Assembly: GCF_000348725.1 (NCBI RefSeq)
Contig: NC_020813.1
Location: 2,463,563-2,527,562 of the forward strand
Direction of reading: 5' to 3'
Origin: Pseudobdellovibrio exovorus JSS
GTDB taxonomy: Bacteria > Bdellovibrionota > Bdellovibrionia > Bdellovibrionales > Bdellovibrionaceae
Length of the DNA: 64,000 bases
Both the position numbers and the translations under genes were made by a program. Each line of letters begins with the position of its first letter. Positions within the stretch are counted from its first letter, which is position 1. A model generated the notes under the pieces. It was not told the DNA's origin. It worked only from the letters and a program-made list of their open reading frames with translations, and ran no database searches. Of this stretch, positions 61,726-64,000 are shown one piece after another.

Positions 61726-62294
61726 AAACGATAAGAAACAGCCAGCCCATGCGAAATAAAATAGGCTATAAGCGAGCGCTCGTGCTGGTTGTTGTAAGAT
61801 GCAATAAGGCCATTATCTAAAACCATCATGAAATAACTGATTTGAGCTTTGTCATCCCAGAAACGCACACTGGTCGCCATTCTTAGACCAAACCTCAACG
61901 CAGTTTCATCATAGTAACCAGCTGTAGGGTATTTACCCGGTGAAGCACGAAAGTAATGCGTGTTATCCAACGATCTTAATAAGTAACCCCCCACAGTAAA
62001 GAAGTGCCAACTCAGATCATTATTAGATTCAAAGCGATGATACCACGGCGTTTGATAGTTATATCCAAAATTCAATTGGGTGTAGCGTGTGCTTTCAATA
62101 GAGTAGTAGCCAAATGAAAGATGTAGACTGTGTCTTTCATTCCATTCCCGTAAAGCTCCGATAGAACAATCACCTAAGTATCCGCCATAGCTCAATTCAG
62201 CGCCCCACTTATCGCGAGCTTCGGCTACAGAACCAAATGCAGTTACCCACAAACTTATCAACAGTATCGCTGTTACGGCTTGAAGTTTTGCCAT
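61722..62294 (-). CDS. Outer-membrane beta-barrel protein
   Basis: 190 aa from ATG 62294; the longer frame would start inside the metallophosphoesterase. Signal peptide ends VAEARD. The sequence is short alternating strands with aromatic ends (LSYGGYLGD, LHLSFGYYSIES, NFGYNYQTPWYH) and a terminal Phe (VSYRF), the assembly signal of outer-membrane proteins. It overlaps the upstream gene by 22 bases, so the two are coupled. Confidence 0.83.
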   Translation of the reverse strand: MAKLQAVTAILLISLWVTAFGSVAEARDKWGAELSYGGYLGDCSIGALREWNERHSLHLSFGYYSIESTRYTQLNFGYNYQTPWYHRFESNNDLSWHFFTVGGYLLRSLDNTHYFRASPGKYPTAGYYDETALRFGLRMATSVRFWDDKAQISYFMMVLDNGLIASYNNQHERSLIAYFISHGLAVSYRF

Positions 62295-63103
62295 GGTACG
62301 ACGACTCCTGCCTGATTGATAATCTGGTATTGTCCGGCTTGCACCTCTAATACCACCCACTGATTTCCCTCTACGCGTGGAACTTGCAATAACACAGTGC
62401 CAGAATCATAACGCAGTAAATAGGCATGATTATGCCCATTCATCACTGCTTTTACGCGGCTATCCTGTACGATTTGTGTGAACTTGGCTTTAACGTCTCC
62501 GTGAAATCTTTCTTTATCATCTAAAGGAATATGACTAAAAATCATCACTGGCTTTGTTGAAGCCTGTACTATACTCAGCAACCAATCTGGATGAAAATTT
62601 TCAGGAGTTTCTAAATTTGCAGAGTTAAATAAAATAAATCTATAAGAGTTCGTTTCGAAAAACAAATTACTTGTGCCAAAGACTTTATTAAAAATGGCAG
62701 GTCCCGCCCCTAGCATATCGTGATTTCCAGCGACCACGAAAGACGGAACACCGATCAGAGAGTGTGAACGTAGGTACTGATCATATTCCATGTTGTAACT
62801 ACTGTTCGTGATATCGCCTAAATTCACTAGGAAATCCACATCTGTAACTCGTTTTAAAGTGGAAATAGCATCTTCAAGGTCTTTGTAGTTCTGATGAGGG
62901 TCTGCAATGATGGCGATGCGAATAATACCATCGGCTTCAGGATCACCTAACGAGGCCACGGCGCTGAGGTTGAGGTCACGTTCGCCGCGAAGGATATCAC
63001 TTGAAAAAGGTGAGCCTCTGTACTTTCCACAACCAATGCCCACCAAACTAAAGGTTAAAAAAGAAAGAACGATGACGCCAAAAACTACAGCCTTGGCTTT
63101 CAT
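62273..63103 (-). CDS. Metallophosphoesterase lipoprotein
   Basis: 276 aa with lipobox LVGIGC. Calcineurin-type metal motifs: IADPHQN, LVNLGDIT, VAGNHDM, FSHIPL and MNGHNHAYL, all intact. A periplasmic or surface phosphohydrolase. It begins 6 bases after the upstream partial gene. Confidence 0.92.
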   Translation of the reverse strand: MKAKAVVFGVIVLSFLTFSLVGIGCGKYRGSPFSSDILRGERDLNLSAVASLGDPEADGIIRIAIIADPHQNYKDLEDAISTLKRVTDVDFLVNLGDITNSSYNMEYDQYLRSHSLIGVPSFVVAGNHDMLGAGPAIFNKVFGTSNLFFETNSYRFILFNSANLETPENFHPDWLLSIVQASTKPVMIFSHIPLDDKERFHGDVKAKFTQIVQDSRVKAVMNGHNHAYLLRYDSGTVLLQVPRVEGNQWVVLEVQAGQYQIINQAGVVVPWQNFKP

Positions 63104-63109
63104 ATAAGA

Positions 63110-63997
63110 TCACTCATACAGTTCCCGTGAAAAAAGAATTTTAAATGGATTTACAATATTCATGAAAAATGGATTCCAACTTCCGGTCATCAAAATTTGC
63201 TCTTCCCGCTGCCAGAAATGCAATTGGGACGCCGACCACAGATACCCATAGTCATAGCTCGTTGGGTTCTTCCATGGTTCAAAAATCGGAATTTCAGGAT
63301 AACGTGTATTTTTCACTAGCGGCTGCACCAGCGCGTGGGCCAGAAGGCGATACCCTTCTGCTTCTTTAATTTTATTATTAAACTCAGATGTCTTCCGCGC
63401 ATATGCGACCGCTTCACGTAAAGCCAATGCGTGTTGCAATCGCAGCTCTGTTATTTTCAACAAGTTCCGGATCTCTTCGTTCTTAACACCCTCTAAAGAA
63501 GGCTTATTTTGTAATGCTTCTTTTAAATCACGAATCTCGGACTGAATAACATCCGTTCTTTTGTAAAAGTCACGCATCAAAACACGATCATGGACAGGTT
63601 CGGCGAAAGGCAACTCATCCAACAAATTCGCCGTCGTGATGGCCTGTGCTAATTGACGGGTTTTAATGTACTCATGTTGCCAATCTAAAATAGGCTTCCA
63701 CACTTCTTTTTTTTCACCTAGAAGCTCCAGTGCAAAATAAGGATTATTTCTAGAAGCGGGGTCAGCTAAAAGAGCTGTTTGCCAATCGATCAACCAATAA
63801 CCTAATTCTTGTCCTGTTGAAAAATTCAAATGTCCATTTAGACCTTGAGTCTCCATCCAATCCACATCTTCTGTGCGGATTTTCAAGTAGTCCGTCAAGA
63901 ACACAGGCACATCCACATCCATAAAGACCCAATAACTGGTTTCAGGATAGTATAAAGCTTCGCGTTTAAAAGATTCCGTGTAGTAAAACTCTTTCAT
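63110..63997 (-). CDS. Unknown protein, possibly truncated by the window edge
   Basis: At least 295 aa; an ATG at 63997 is only three bases from the edge, so the real start may lie outside. Aromatic-rich with WQREEQILMTGSWNPFFMN near the end and a helical middle (VIQSEIRDLKEAL, LRLQHALALREAV). No known domain recognised. First visible gene of the operon with the phosphoesterase and barrel protein. Confidence 0.7.
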   Translation of the reverse strand: MKEFYYTESFKREALYYPETSYWVFMDVDVPVFLTDYLKIRTEDVDWMETQGLNGHLNFSTGQELGYWLIDWQTALLADPASRNNPYFALELLGEKKEVWKPILDWQHEYIKTRQLAQAITTANLLDELPFAEPVHDRVLMRDFYKRTDVIQSEIRDLKEALQNKPSLEGVKNEEIRNLLKITELRLQHALALREAVAYARKTSEFNNKIKEAEGYRLLAHALVQPLVKNTRYPEIPIFEPWKNPTSYDYGYLWSASQLHFWQREEQILMTGSWNPFFMNIVNPFKILFSRELYE

Positions 63998-64000
63998 ATC

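Overview
The window is a chromosomal segment of a Gram-negative bacterium. Many genes encode lipoproteins, short secreted proteins, outer-membrane beta-barrels, and proteins with delta-60 and choice-of-anchor-D repeats. Together with the moderate-to-low GC this fits a Bdellovibrio-like organism (Bdellovibrionota). That placement is inferred from gene style; no rRNA marker is present.

Layout. 1-1416 is the C-terminally cut AAA ATPase of a possible defence module. 1.9-9.2 kb holds housekeeping enzymes, an SRA-like/HNH nuclease and an hflX operon. 9.3-11.0 kb is a hipBA toxin-antitoxin pair with four operator-like repeats 26 bp apart. 11.1-15.0 kb is a block of secreted proteins of unknown function. 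15.2-17.8 kb is metNIQ behind a probable SAM-II riboswitch. 17.8-27.5 kb has a DUF3750 lipoprotein, a secreted papain-like protein, an outer-membrane barrel/hybrid kinase/Hpt operon, an HTH-PAS regulator, a giant repeat protein and a response regulator. 27.7-32.1 kb is a glpQ-ABC transporter operon. 32.1-41.0 kb mixes a MITE-like element, a rhomboid protease, a Vps62/propeller protein and small secreted proteins.

41.1-46.4 kb is a small integrative element next to tRNA-Ser(GGA). It carries a tyrosine integrase, an HTH regulator, repeated palindromic operators TATAGTA-N6-TACTATA, a replication-initiator-like winged-helix protein, a probable structured RNA, two tiny membrane proteins and an anchored M23 peptidase. 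46.4-47.9 kb has an HTH/ATPase/STAS-like regulator behind tandem operator repeats, and a truncated histidine kinase.

48-64 kb returns to chromosomal genes. It includes a TetR/methyltransferase-like/EamA operon, a secreted kinase-fold protein, a RAYT transposase flanked by its REP sequences, an acyl-CoA dehydrogenase, and a three-gene operon (Tat-exported binding protein, 81-aa peptide, PP-loop enzyme) that resembles a peptide-modification system. One REP family occurs at six or more places and repeatedly starts exactly at, or within a few bases of, a stop codon.

The strongest candidates for undescribed biology are the operator regulon and structured RNA of the tRNA-Ser element, the 58.7-61.0 kb peptide/PP-loop operon, and the RAYT-REP family at gene ends.
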